The notes beneath the pieces are model-generated. The model saw only the letters and a program-made list of their open reading frames with translations, searched no databases and was not told the origin of the DNA. A program made the position numbers and the translations under genes. Positions 46,850-59,196 of a stretch of 64,000 nt of DNA are shown piece after piece (the first letter of the stretch is position 1; every line of letters begins with the position of its first letter). Source of the stretch: Aquanectria penicillioides (taxonomy: Eukaryota > Ascomycota > Sordariomycetes > Hypocreales > Nectriaceae); the NCBI GenBank assembly GCA_003415625.1, contig PYIU01000008.1:3720001-3784000 (forward strand), given 5' to 3'.

Positions 46850-49560
46850 TAAAATAGGATCTATATATATAGATATAAAGTGTATTTATTGTATAGGGAT
46901 AAAAAGGCAAAAAGGGATAAAAGACTATTTAAGATAAGCCCTAAGGGATATATTAGATATTTAATTAAATACTTTACTAGCAATCTATATTAAATATAGA
47001 TACTTTAGCTTAAATAGGTAATTACTATATGCAATATTATATTTAATAAGTGTATATTCTATAAGGAAGAAGCTTAAAAGCAAAAGATTTTAGTTAATAA
47101 ATTAAGCTCTTTAATAGAATACCTTTAGATTGTAGACTAAAAGGAAAAAGTAAAACTTACTTTCCTTAAGTTAATTGCAATAAAAAATAAACTATTTAAA
47201 ATAGAAATAATAAAGAGTTTAGACTTAAGGGTAAATGTATAGAAAAGTATAAAATATTAGGTAGTAAAGCTTATTAAGCATAAAATTAATTAAATAGCTT
47301 ATAGACTTTAAACTCTTTATTAAATACTAGAAATATATTAGTAAAACCTTAATAAAGAGTCCACTTTAATAATTTAAAATATAGATATATAGAATAAAAG
47401 GTATTAAATCTTTATCTATAGGAATAGAACTTAATAGAATAAAAAACCCTAAAAGTAACCCTTTAATAATAACTAAAATAAAAAGCATAAAGCCAATTAT
47501 AATATATAGCTTAAGAAGCAAATAATAAATAAAAGCCTATTATAAATTTAATAGAAAGAGTGGATAAAATAAAGAAAGACCTAATCTTAAATAAAAACCT
47601 AATAATACTACTGCTAAAAGCTAATAAATCTTAGATTTAAGGCAGTAATATAATTAATAAAAAAAGGGGAAAAGTAAGTAAAGAACTAATATAACTAATA
47701 TATAGTAGTAAATGCATTAAGGAAAGATAAGATATTAGGTATATATAAGATTAGGGCATTCTTTAAAAATACTATCTTAATAGGCATTTAAATAATATAT
47801 TTTAGAATGCTTTATTAATAGAAATTTAATTTAATTAACTACTTTAAAATAGTTAAGATAAAAGGAGCTATTAAATAGTATTTACTATAATAATAGTAGC
47901 CTATTTATAAGAAAACAATATATAAATAAAGGCTATAATAATAGGCTTAAAGATATATTAATAAGACCTTTTAAGCCTACTACTATAGAATTAAAAAGAG
48001 ATATAAAATTAGTTATTTTATAATAAATTTATTAAGGCAGTAAAAAGAGAGATTTAAACCTTAAAAGAGAAAGGGATTTAAATTGAAATTAAGCTCTTAA
48101 AGGCAAGATCTAAACTACTATTGCTAAAATGGGTATTTACCTATAAGTTTAATAGTACTAATTACCTAAATAAATATAAAGTATAAATATATATATATAG
48201 TAATCTATAGAAAAGCTTAATAATTAAGAGCATCTATATAGCTATACTTATAGTATATACTTTCTATATATTAATGGCTTTAGTAATATAATTCAATCTA
48301 AAACTTTTGCAATTTAATATTAAAAATGCATTTTTTAATGCAATAAAAAGTAAATATAAAATACTAATAATATATAAGCTATTAAATAGATTTAAGCAAT
48401 AAAGCAAGTATATAAAATTATATAAAGCATTATATAGTCTTAAGGACTTACTATAACTTTAGTTTTAAGAATTAAAAGCAACTTTTATTAAACTTAAGCT
48501 TAAATAGTATAAAGAAAAGCTATACTTATTTTATTCTATTAATTAAAAGCTCTTTTTAATATTCTTTATAAATAATATTATTATTGCTTTTTATAAAGAT
48601 AATATAGATATAGCTAATATATTAATTAATAGCTTAAAATAAGTATATAAACTATATAAATAAAGTAAAATTAAGTATTTCCTTAAAGTATAAATTATTT
48701 ATAATTGCTTTAAGAGATAGATCTTCTTTAGCCATAAGGTATATATTAATAAAATTGCCTATAAGTTTAAAATATTAAAATAAAGCTTATTTCTATTAAT
48801 ATTAATTTTAGGAATAGAGCTATAGAAGTATAAAGACTAAGCAATTAAGCAAGAGATTAAAGAGTATTAAAAGAAAGTAGGATTATTGCTTTATATAGTA
48901 ATTATAATCTAACCTAATATTGCCTTTATAGTAAGCAAACTCTTGCAGTTCTTAACTAATTTAAAAACTAAGCATTAAAATGCAGTAAATTAAGCTTTTT
49001 ACTACCTTTATACAATAAGTAAGTTTGCTATTTAATATAAAGGGAATAAGGAAATTTAAGCATTAAAAATAGCAAGTAATATATCTTTTATAAATAATTC
49101 TTTTATAAGAAAGTTATCTTAAGGATATTTTATTAGCCTATTTAATAGACTAATTATTTAAAAAGTAATGCATTAATTTACTATAACTATATTTATAATT
49201 AAAGTAAAGCTACTTACTTTAAATAAAACAGTATATAAAATAATAGCTCTTTAATGCCTTTTTAAGTAAATAAAGCTATTATTAAATTTAAATAAATTCT
49301 TAATTTATTGCAATAATTAATAGACTATATATTTAATACTTAAGAAAAGTAAATAAATTAATACTTATTTATACTATATAAATATCTATAATATATAGTT
49401 AAGGCAGAAATATAAAAAGAGATTATTTAAAGTTACTTACCTTTTTACTGCTAAAATGCTAATAAATAGATTTATTAAAGCACTATTATAATAGCACTTT
49501 AAACACTTTAGAATAATACTTAATTTAATTAATCTATATATATAAATATTATAATAGAGG
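46850..49560 (+). pseudogene. Degraded copia pol (integrase C-terminal part, reverse transcriptase, RNase H)
   Basis: Read through stops, the plus strand gives the copia landmarks in order. A KISPKGYIRYL-type segment of the integrase end lies near 46930. LKWVFTYKF begins at about 48124, followed by QFNIKNAFFNA near 48310, YKALYSLKD near 48423 and FINNIIIAF near 48562 (the YVDD box with Asp changed to Asn, a typical G-to-A RIP effect). SKIKYFLKV and the RNase H region run to about 49540. Nearly all Trp and Gln codons have become stops. It is a fossil and cannot encode a working enzyme. Confidence 0.8.
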
Positions 49561-50853
49561 CACTTAAAAAGAAGGGCATAAAATTAATTGCCCTAAATAT
49601 ATATAAAGCCCCTCTCTCTTTTAGTAAAGTGCTAAAAGAGACAAATAGAAATAAACTTTAAACTTTAGAACTCCTAAATGCTATAATTCTTTAATGCTAA
49701 ATACTTAATAACTTTATTTATATATAAACTATAATAGATCTATAGAAGGTTAATGCCTTCTTTAATAAGTTACTTTACCTAAAGGCACCACTTCTTATTA
49801 ATCTTTAGAACTAAAGGGTATATAAGCACATTAATTCTAAAACTAGCCTTAATACTCAATAAATAGATAGAGTTTTCCTCTGCTAGAAGATTAAGCTATA
49901 ATTATAATGCTATATAGCACCAGTTATATATTTGCTTAAAAGTTAGAACCTATACTTACAATTAAGGAGGAGTAATATACCTTTTTATTATTAATATTAA
50001 GGGCTAATAATATCTATTAGGCAATAGAAGCTATAATAAAGGGACTGAAATATAAGCAATTAGTAATATAATTATAAGCGCAAAAAGAAGAAATTAAGCT
50101 TACTAAAAATAGTATTAATAATTACTAGCCTTATATATAAAGCACTATTAAAAGCAATTAATACTTTTAAAATAATATCTCTTACTGCCTTTACTAGTAA
50201 TAGCTATATAAATATATCCCTTATAGAGAGAATCCTTAAGGATATAAGGCTTAAGTATAAAGAACTAAAAGAAGTTAATAAGCTATTTATATATATTAAA
50301 AGCTTAAAATAATAAATTAAGCTTTTTAATAAGTATTAGCGCTTATATAAAGGAGGTAAAGGTAAAGAAGGAGCTAGTAATAATAATACTAAAGGTATTA
50401 ATAGCATTAAGGACTTTAAAGCCTAAAAAGAAAAAGAAGAATTAATAATATTAAGCTAATCTTTAAATTAAAAGAATATACCTTTAAAAAGGACCTTAAA
50501 AGAAAGCTATTACTAAACTTCTTTATAAAAAGAGTAGCTAAAATAAAGATCTATAATAAACTATATTAATAATAAAAGGTATTAATAAAGAAAGGAAAAA
50601 GAAAGCTAAAAACTAGCTATATAAAGCTTAAATATAATATAGTTAAGCTTACTTTCTTCTTACTTTATATATATTATTTAATTTATTACTTAAAACTAAT
50701 AAATATATTAAATTAACTAAAAATCTAGCTAAGCATACTAATAGAAAAAAGTAAGCAATAAATACATTAATCCTTAATGCAACTCTAGAAATAAAGTATA
50801 GAAGCAATTAAAATACTATATAAATAACTTTATAGTCTCTTAACTAAAGGGTA

Positions 50854-50926
50854 TATTATAGAATATAGAACTAATAAGGATATTATTAAAGGCTATATCT
50901 ATTATATATAGCTATTATATAGCTAA
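50854..50926 (+). repeat. First part of the right copia LTR, cut by the gypsy insertion
   Basis: 73 bp aligned with 43963-44035, all differences being transitions. It ends in the gypsy target duplication copy gctaa (50922-50926, mutated from GCTAG). The preceding AACTAAAGGG may be the polypurine tract remnant. Confidence 0.85.
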
Positions 50927-51119
50927 TATAAGGATTGGCTAATTAGGGTGATATAAAATAGGTCTTTAGATAACTTATATATTATATATAAGCTTTAACT
51001 TATTAAGCATTAGTCTATTGCTTAGCAATATATCTTTTATCTAAAGTATAGCAGTATACCTATATAGCTATACTTAAGAGCCCCACTACCTATTAAGGTA
51101 AGTCCTCTATCTCTTTACA
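50927..51119 (-). repeat. Gypsy LTR, left copy (3' LTR), heavily mutated
   Basis: Aligned without gaps to 58808-59000. The differences I followed are transitions to A or T in this copy (for example GGTGAC against GGTGAT, and GTGTGGCGGTG against GTATAGCAGTA). Confidence 0.88.
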
Positions 51120-51137
51120 ATTATCCCCCTTCCTCTT

Positions 51138-53380
51138 AAGCCTAGTCCCTTAGGCTTAAGATTATTATTGCTTATATATACATTATAATTACCCTATAAC
51201 TTATTTATATATATACCTAAACATTCTATAATTATTTATTAGTTCTATAGTAATTATTTTAGGTTATATTTGCATAATATTATTATTATTATTATTCTAT
51301 ATTGTAATAGTCTGTTTTAATTGGTAGTAACCTACTATAGTATAAACTGCTTTATAATACTTAATTAGCGGCTTATTATATAAACTTTAACCTTTTCTTT
51401 TCCTTCTTATATTTTATATAATAGTTTAATTTATTTACTGCACCTTTATTAAACCTTCTATAATATCTTTTTTTTTTTAGGCCCCCTTAATATTAGCCTA
51501 TTAAAAATAGTATTATAGCAACCCCTTTATTAATTAATTTATAAATAAAAGTTCTTGCTTTTACTGCCTTTTATAGAAATATAATAATTTTTTCCTTATT
51601 TACTATATTGGTTTATAGACTGCCTAATGTATAATTTGCTAAAATACTAACTAATCTTATAGTGCAGTATATTATTTAATGTTCTTTACTTATTCCTTAC
51701 TTATTTTATTTAGATCCTTAATAAGCTTTAGCTAATTGCAGTTTAGTACTAAAATTGCCTTACTAAAGCCTGCCTTATTAATAAGCCTAACTTTAATAAT
51801 AACTCTTTTTTATGCATTAAGCATTAATGCTTTATATATACTATTAAGTCTACTGCTAATGCCTAGCATTATATCTATAATGCTATTAAAAAAGGCCCCT
51901 ATTGCTATACTGTCTTTACTATATAGTTTGCCTAGCACTAACTTAAGGAAGTAGCTTTATTCTATAACTTTTTTATTTTAAATTTTCAGTTTTAGGTAAG
52001 TATTTCTTTATTAATTATTTATTAATTATTTATTGCTAACTTATATTAGTACTAATTTATTCCTAATAGTCTTAAATACCTTTGCAATTGTTTTGCTTTA
52101 ATTATTCCTTTTTATGCCTATAATAATAGTTTACTTTATAATTTAAACTGCTTACTTAATGCCCTTTAGTATATATATAAAACTTCTATAAATATTACTA
52201 AAGAATATAGTCTATTTAAATGGCTAATTGCAATAGCCCCTTATATATTAAAAGCCTTATAGCTCTATTATAAAAATTCTACTCTTTAGGTTACTATAAA
52301 GTATACTAGCCGCCCCTCTATTTATTATAGAGCAGTTAGTAGCCCCCTATTTAATAATATTAAGGGTTTTAGCCTTAATAATAAAGGCAATATTTCTAAT
52401 AGTAAGTTATTTATAGCCAGCAATATAGGCAATATCTCTATCTATACTATTAATAAATATACTGCCTTTACTATACCTTCTATTAAGTCTATTAAGTCTT
52501 AGGGCAAGTCTATTACTAGGCCTAAAAAGCCTATAGCCCTATTAATTGCTTGCCCTTTTATAAATGTTTAGCGCCTTGCTTTAGCTTTAGAAACTAATGC
52601 TATAGTATTAGCCCACTTAAGCATTCCCTCTTTATTTAATAAGGATTTATATAAGGCTTTACTGCCCCTTTTTTAACCTCCTCTTAAAAGATAGGCAGCC
52701 CTTACTATTATACTGCTAATACCTATTATTAATAGTATTGCTAGCCTATTATATGCTTAATAATTTATTATGCCCTCTTTAATCTTAGCTCAATCTTTTA
52801 GGAGTGCATTTAACTTTACTATTAGTAGTAGCAATAATAATAATAAAGATATCCCTATTGCTATTTCTATTTATAAAGGTAAGGGCAAGCATTTAGCAAG
52901 CGCTTATTGCTCTTTTAGTTCTATTATTGCTATGCCCCTATCTTCTTTAGCGGTCCTAAAGCCTCCTGCTTTCTCTTTTAGCTCTATAGTAAAGAAACTT
53001 AAGGTTACTTCTATACTAAAAAAGGCTAAGGCAGCTCCTATACTAAAAAAGGCAAGAGCTATTTTTACTATTACAACTTATTATAGTGCTTATTAAGTGC
53101 TAAAGAAGTCTATTTAATTATCTATTAATTCTTATTAATATATTTTAGTTTTTTATTTAATAGTTAATTTAAATATAGCAACCCTTAATAGCGCCTTTTT
53201 TATTATTATATTATTTTGCTCTTTTTGCTATATAGCAACCTATAATAGCATTAAATATAGTTTTTTAGTAAATTAATTAATAGTTAATCTTTTAGTTAAT
53301 TAATTTAATATATACTTATTAACTGCTAATTAATTATTTAGCATTATAGTTTATTATTCTATTTTTAATGGATTTACTTT
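51138..53380. other. 2.2-kb segment between the gypsy chromodomain and the 3' LTR
   Basis: It lies downstream of the pol end on the element's strand, where most gypsy elements have only a short 3' untranslated stretch. On the plus strand there are two unbroken frames, 51736-51951 and 52770-53093. The second reads Ser/Asn-rich then KKLKVTSILKKAKAAPILKK, which is a partial self-repeat. Whether these are chance frames in mutated DNA or remnants of an antisense or captured gene cannot be told. Confidence 0.4.
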
Positions 53381-53389
53381 ACTTACTTA

Positions 53390-56300
53390 TAGTATTTATA
53401 TACTTTATTTTATATATTTATTAAGTAATTTAAAGGCTCTTAAATATTATATTCTACTAACTATTTTAATTACTTAATCTAATAGAATTTATTTTCTTCT
53501 ATCTCTTTATAGAATATTATTTCCTTAACCTCCTACTTATCTTCTTTATCTTTTAGCTTATAAAGGCTGATTAATTATTTATTATTAGCTTAGCGCACCT
53601 TTAACTATAGTTCTAAAAGCGCTACTAAAAATACATTATATATTCTTTAGTATTATTTTAGTAAATATATTTAATATATCTATTTACTAATTTTACTAGC
53701 TATTGCAACCTTAATAAATCTTAAAGCTAGCTTTTTATTCTTAAAGTAGAAATTTTTAGTAAATAGCCCTATTATATTTCCTTTTTTATACTCTTTAGGT
53801 ATATAGTTTTTATTGTAATTATAAGGATAGCGCTAGGCGCATACAAATATACAACAACCAAGCCCCTTATATACAGTTATATAGCACAATTCCAGCACAT
53901 TATGCCTAAATTGCTTAATCTTTTGGGTCTATTGGTCAAGTGGGCATACCACCCCACCTCTTTATAGTAATACTTAACTTAAGACTCTATTGCCTATTAC
54001 TAGCACTTCTATACCTTATTATGCACTTATTGAATAGTTATAATGCATTCTACAATGCCTTAAACTTAAGTCTTTATTTATTATAGAATATATTCTATAA
54101 CCCTTAAGTAATAACTATAAAAGGCTTATATTAGCAATATACTAATAGTGCTATATTGGCTATTATTATATATAAATTCTACCTTTAGAAGTTATACTAT
54201 CTATCTTTAGGGTAAGCCCTTAATATATACTTATAGGTACTTCTTTAGGACTTAATTAATGCGCTCTATTTAATTATCTATTTAGGGATAATGCACTATA
54301 GACAGTTAATAAATAGTTGCCTGCTCTTTTATTAAGTCTTCCTAAAACTAGCTAATAAAGAGCTTATCCCTATTGCTTATAATACCTTTTAGGGTACTAA
54401 ATTGGCATTCTACCCGCTTATAAAGTAATTTTACTAATTGCACTACTATAAGCAACTTTTTAGTAAAGATAAATATAGTATACTTTATTATATAGTATAT
54501 AATCACTAAAATCGCATTATATTTCTTGCCATTAAAATAGGCACTATTAAGTAGCCTTATAATAAAGTCTATATTTATTTTTTAAAATAAATACACTAGT
54601 AATAGTAATAATTAAAGTTGCCTATAGGGCCTATGCCTTAATATATATATATCTTAGCATTACTAATATTATAGTATATAATCTTTTATATCTTTTATAA
54701 TATTCTTTTAATGGAATTTTTAGCTAATAAAATCTAAGGTTTTAGTGGCTTTTATATACCCTATTTTAGGGTTATTATAATACCTTTATAGAATCTCTAT
54801 TTATAATATTCCTTAATTAGAAATTATTAATCTTTCTTTATAGAAAAGAGTACTTTATTTATTATAGTAGTAGTTTCTTTTCTTTTTAGCTGCTAAATGA
54901 ATCTTTATTATTTACTATTAATAAAATTTATTATTAGCCTATAGTTTGCAAATAAAGTCTTTTAGCTTATAAAATAATTGCAATAAAAATGCCATTTTAC
55001 CCTTTATAAGCTCAATTATAACTAGGCATAAAATATACTATTTTAATATAATAACCCCAGCTTTAAGCAGTTTCTTTTAATTAGTCTTTTTTATTGCTAT
55101 TTGCTAAATATGCTTTAATTGCTATATAATAGCACTACCTCCCTTTTAGGTATATATAGTAATAATAGAAATAGTTAAGCTTTAATAATAACTATTTAAT
55201 TTAATAGTTAAATCTAGCCTTAAAGGTAAAGGCACCTTTCTTCCTTTAACTATTATAGGCTTTACTCTTCTAAAGCTAGCTCTTATAGCTTATATATATA
55301 CTCTAGCAATTAGGGTTTTGCCCTTTAACCTTATAATTATTCTATATATATCTAGCAGTAGCTTATTTACTAACTAAAGCTTTATTAATAGTATAGGGAT
55401 TACATTTTAGTAGGAGATTTCTCCTTATATATAATTAAAACATTTAGATAGTCTATTAATTAAGTTCAATTTCCCTAACTAATATTATATATTAAAGTTA
55501 AAAGGTGCTAGTTAATAAACCTAATAAATAAGCCTTCCTTAAAGGTCTTATGCTAATATAAAGACTATACCTTTTAAGGCTTTATAATCTATTAATACTA
55601 AAAACTTTTTTAATAGTTTTAATAGATAATAGCTTTAATGCTTTAGGCTTTCTATAATAGCTAAAAGCTTCTATTAGCCTATTGCCTAATATTATTCTAT
55701 ATCTAAAAGCTTTTTTAACTAATATATAACTAGTCTCTATTAGTCCTTTATTAATTAAAATAGAATGCTAGCTATTGCCCTAAGGGATATATCTATCTTT
55801 ACTTTAATATATAAAGTAGGGTTTTAATATTATAGAATAGTTATAAAATAAAAAGCCTTTTTTAGTTTTTAAAATGCCTTTTTAGCTTTTAGGCTTTAAA
55901 TAAACTCTTCTATTTTATAGCCTTTCTTACTGCCTTTTAGCATTACTATTAGCAGGCTGGTTATACTTAAGTATTTTAGGATAAATTTTCTATAGAAATT
56001 GCAAAAGCCTAAAAACACCTAAACCTTTTAATACATTTAAGATAGCTTTTATTTAGTAATTGCTTGCATTTTACTTAACTTTATTTTTAGGCCTTTTTAA
56101 ATTATTATATACTTTAGGAACTCTACCTTTTATTAGTAAAATGCATATTTAAATAGCTTAATATATAATTATGCTTTATAGAGTCTTTATAGGACCTTTA
56201 ATATATTCTTAATGTATTATTTCTATATTTTAAAGTATATAATAATATTGTTTAAATATACTATACAATATATATTTAGCAATTTAATAAATATTTAATA

Positions 56301-56700
56301 GATATATACTTAAAAAGTGGCTAATGCATTAATTAAACTAAATGGCATTATTATATATTTAAAGTATTTATATTTTATTTAAAATGCAGTCTTCTAGCAA
56401 TCGCTAGGCTTAATATAGATTTAGTAGTAGGCATCCTAAATATTAATCTTTAAGATCTATTTTATATTAGTTAAGCAGTTTAGTAAATCCCCTATTAATA
56501 GCAATAGATAGCAGTTCTTAATAGTTATAGCATTAAGACCTTAATAATCTATATATAATTATAGTATTTTATTTTTCTTTAATATAAATAATATAGAGGC
56601 TTTTGCCTTATTTATAAAGGTATTAATTTATCTATTTGCTATATTTTTAGTAATATACTCTTTTAGGGCTTTTGCCTATTAGCTATTAGTTAGGTATACT
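53390..56700 (-). pseudogene. Degraded gypsy pol (reverse transcriptase to chromodomain)
   Basis: Ignoring stops, the minus strand reads a gypsy reverse transcriptase at about 56660-56100: an RLL-AITIKN-Y-like start, KIDLKD-type core, and NAI-F--ALATF corresponding to VMPFGLTNAPATFQ. It continues with the integrase near 54330-54240 (LNR-LNRAH matching the TDGQTERxNQ region). It ends with a chromodomain at about 53570-53390 (EVKEIIFYKEIEENKFY, LVEYNI-EPLNYL), which identifies the chromovirus branch of Ty3/gypsy. Stops replace Trp and Gln throughout, as RIP produces. Confidence 0.72.
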
Positions 56701-58807
56701 AAACTATATAGCGGCTTCTTACCCTCCTAAAGGTTAATACTATACTTTACCCCTTCTAGAAGTAGCAGCCCTTTAGTGGCTTTCTTACTAAATGTCTTTT
56801 ATTTAGACTTTAGCTCTAAAGGCAATACTCTTAAAGCTAGCTTTAGCTCTTTACCTAACTTAGCTATTAGTTGCTTATTTAGCAATAGTATATTATATAT
56901 ATATATAACTTAAGCTTGCTTTCTATTCTATAGGAGTTCTTTTATAAATGCTTTTAGGTTAATTAAAGATATAGGCTTATAGTTTTAAGTTATAGTTTAG
57001 GTATTAATTTTTATTCCTTCCTTCCCTATAAAGGCATTAAAGAGAAATAGATTGCTAGCCCCTTTAGGGTATAGTATTTTAATAAATATTTACTTAATTT
57101 TTTAGGGAAAACCCTTTAAATAAATTAAAAAGAATATTAGTATATATATATTACTAAAGGGAGTTACTTTACTCTAGAAATCTTATAAGCTAAATGCCTT
57201 TTAATCCTTAGCTGGATATAGGTTTAGCTCTTTAACTAATCTTATACTAATAAGGTTAATTTATATATAGGTATTTATATCTATATAGACCTTAACTTTA
57301 ATATACCCTTAAAGGGCAATTGCTTTATCTATAATAATATTTTTAATTGGGATTATCCTTAGTTTTAATATAGAAACTTTAGCTATAGTCCTTATATCTT
57401 TTTGTTTTTTAAGGAGTCTTAAGGTTCTTTAGGTATAGTACTAATAGATTAAATCTATATATATTTTTATAGTTAGGCTGGCTTTAGCTTATAGCCTTAA
57501 TCCCTAAAGCCCTTTTTAGGTAGCCTACAGTCTATAGCTAGATAGCTTAGCCTATTATAGTTATAGCAGTACAATTGATTTAATTTACTGCCTTTTGGCT
57601 TATTGCTATATAGTTGTTATTCTTGCGATTTGCCTAGGGTGTATAGACCCTTTAGGCTATAGAAACTTATGCCCCCTTTAGATAAAGGCCTTAAATAGCT
57701 CTTTAAATAGATCGCTTTTTAAGGTCTATTTAAGCTATTAAAAGAATGGCTTCTCTTACAATTCTTACTTAAAGCTTGCTTGTTTTCCTCCTTAATATAG
57801 GCCTATAGCCTTTTTGCCTTATAGGCTATATCCCTTAATTTTAAAAGGTCTACTTGCTTACAGTTTATTTCCTTCTTTAAGGATTTTTATAAGCTATAGT
57901 AATATTAATAGGCCCTATCCTTACTTTCTTCTTTATAGTTTAGGGTCCCTAAGAATAGATATATTGCACTTTAAGCGCAAAAGTAATTCATTAAGGACTG
58001 CTTAATAGACTATTAAAGTTTTAGTAGCTTATTTTATAATTCCCTCTTTTAAAGGTTTAAATCTATATACTTCTTTTGCATAAAGTTAATAAAGTCTTAT
58101 TATAAAGGGCTCTTTAGGCTCCTTTTATAGTTTCTCTATTAAGTTTATAGGCTAAGGTTAAATTTAATTATTGCCTATTATATTTTTTATGCATTAATAT
58201 AACTTAATTAAAGATTGTTTACTAATTTAATAGCTTTTATTTAATTATTAATCTCTATGCCTATTGCATTCTCTATAAGGGTTCTGCAATTATAGAATAG
58301 GGGTTTTTTATAGTCCTTCCTTAAGTTTATTATAGGGCAGTTAATTAATTATTTTAAAATTTATATTTATATTAACTACTACTTTACTATTATTAACTAT
58401 TATTTAGCAAGCATTTAAATAATTTATTATAAGGCCTTGCCTTATAGCTCCTTTATGCTTTATTATAAAGGTATATTATACTTATTAAATATTCCTTAAT
58501 GGGTTTATCTACCTTAAGATATTAATCTTAAGTTATAGCCTAATTAATATATATAGAAGTCTATTAATACATTCTATTTTAGACTCCTTAAAGCTTCCTT
58601 AGCTATTAGCCTATTAATAGAATCCTAATTGGTTGGTTTTAGGGGCTATTGGTATCCCCCTTCCTTTTGGAATTAAGGAGTAATTGGCTTATTAAAGTCC
58701 TATTGCTAATGCATTAGCGATCCCTTAAGTTATTTGTTAATTAATTGTATAGTTCCCTCTATCTTATGCCATACTAATCATCCTATAGGGTATAGAAGTT
58801 GAAGAAT

Positions 58808-59000
58808 TGTAAGGGTTGGCTGATTAGGGTGACATAAGATAGGTCTTTAGGTAACTTATATATTATATATAAGCTTTAATTTGCCAAGCATTAGTCTATC
58901 GCTTGGCAATGTGTCTTTTATCTAAGGTGTGGCGGTGTACCTATATGGCTGTGCTTAAGAGCCCCGCTACCTATTAAGGTGAGTCCTCTATCTCTTTACA
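58808..59000 (-). repeat. Gypsy LTR, right copy (5' LTR), little mutated
   Basis: 193 bp, reading TGTAAGGGTTGGCTGATTAG on the plus strand and ending TCTTTACA. It retains many C/G positions lost in the left copy. Confidence 0.88.
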
Positions 59001-59005
59001 GCTAG

Positions 59006-59191
59006 CTTAAAGCTTTATCTTTTAACCTAAGCATTGGATCCATTTTGGGTAAGCTTAATAGGGTATAGAATCCGGTTAGAGCAAGCTTAATACGGATAAA
59101 AGGGAGCTCTAAGACAATATTCCCTTTGTAGAAAACAAGGCTTTTAATAGACCTTATTATATATGCATCTACTGTGTGATTCTGCGTGACA
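59006..59191 (+). repeat. Second part of the right copia LTR
   Basis: 186 bp continuing the LTR begun at 50854-50926 (73 + 186 = 259, equal to the left LTR). Followed by the target duplication GCAAT at 59192-59196. It is scarcely mutated. Confidence 0.88.
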
Positions 59192-59196
59192 GCAAT

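Larger units (their letters stand above)
50927..59000 (-). mobile_element. Ty3/gypsy chromodomain retrotransposon, nested in the copia LTR
   Basis: 8,074 bp, with LTRs of 193 bp at 50927-51119 and 58808-59000 (TG...CA, with TG mutated to TA in the left copy). The target duplication is gctaa at 50922-50926 and gctag at 59001-59005. Orientation is minus: a polypurine tract (AGAGGAAGGGGGAT on the minus strand, about 51121-51137) lies immediately inside the left LTR, so that copy is the 3' LTR. Degraded pol motifs also read on the minus strand. It inserted after the copia element, since it splits a copia LTR. Confidence 0.9.
43963..59191 (+). mobile_element. Ty1/copia LTR retrotransposon (RIP-degraded), interrupted by a gypsy element
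   Basis: The LTRs are 259 bp: left 43963-44221, right 50854-50926 plus 59006-59191. They start TG (TA where mutated) and end CA (TA). The target duplication is GCAAT at 43958-43962 and 59192-59196. The right LTR is split by the inner gypsy element and its 5-bp duplication. Excluding those 8,079 bp, the element is 7,150 bp. Coding remnants on the plus strand follow copia order: integrase-like, then reverse transcriptase, then RNase H. Wherever the LTRs differ, the differences are C/T or G/A, as expected for RIP. Confidence 0.9.

Noticed and set aside
44222..50853. Possible AT isochore or centromere-like DNA
   Set aside because: Copia pol motifs, matching LTRs and target duplications explain the whole stretch as a RIP-degraded retrotransposon.
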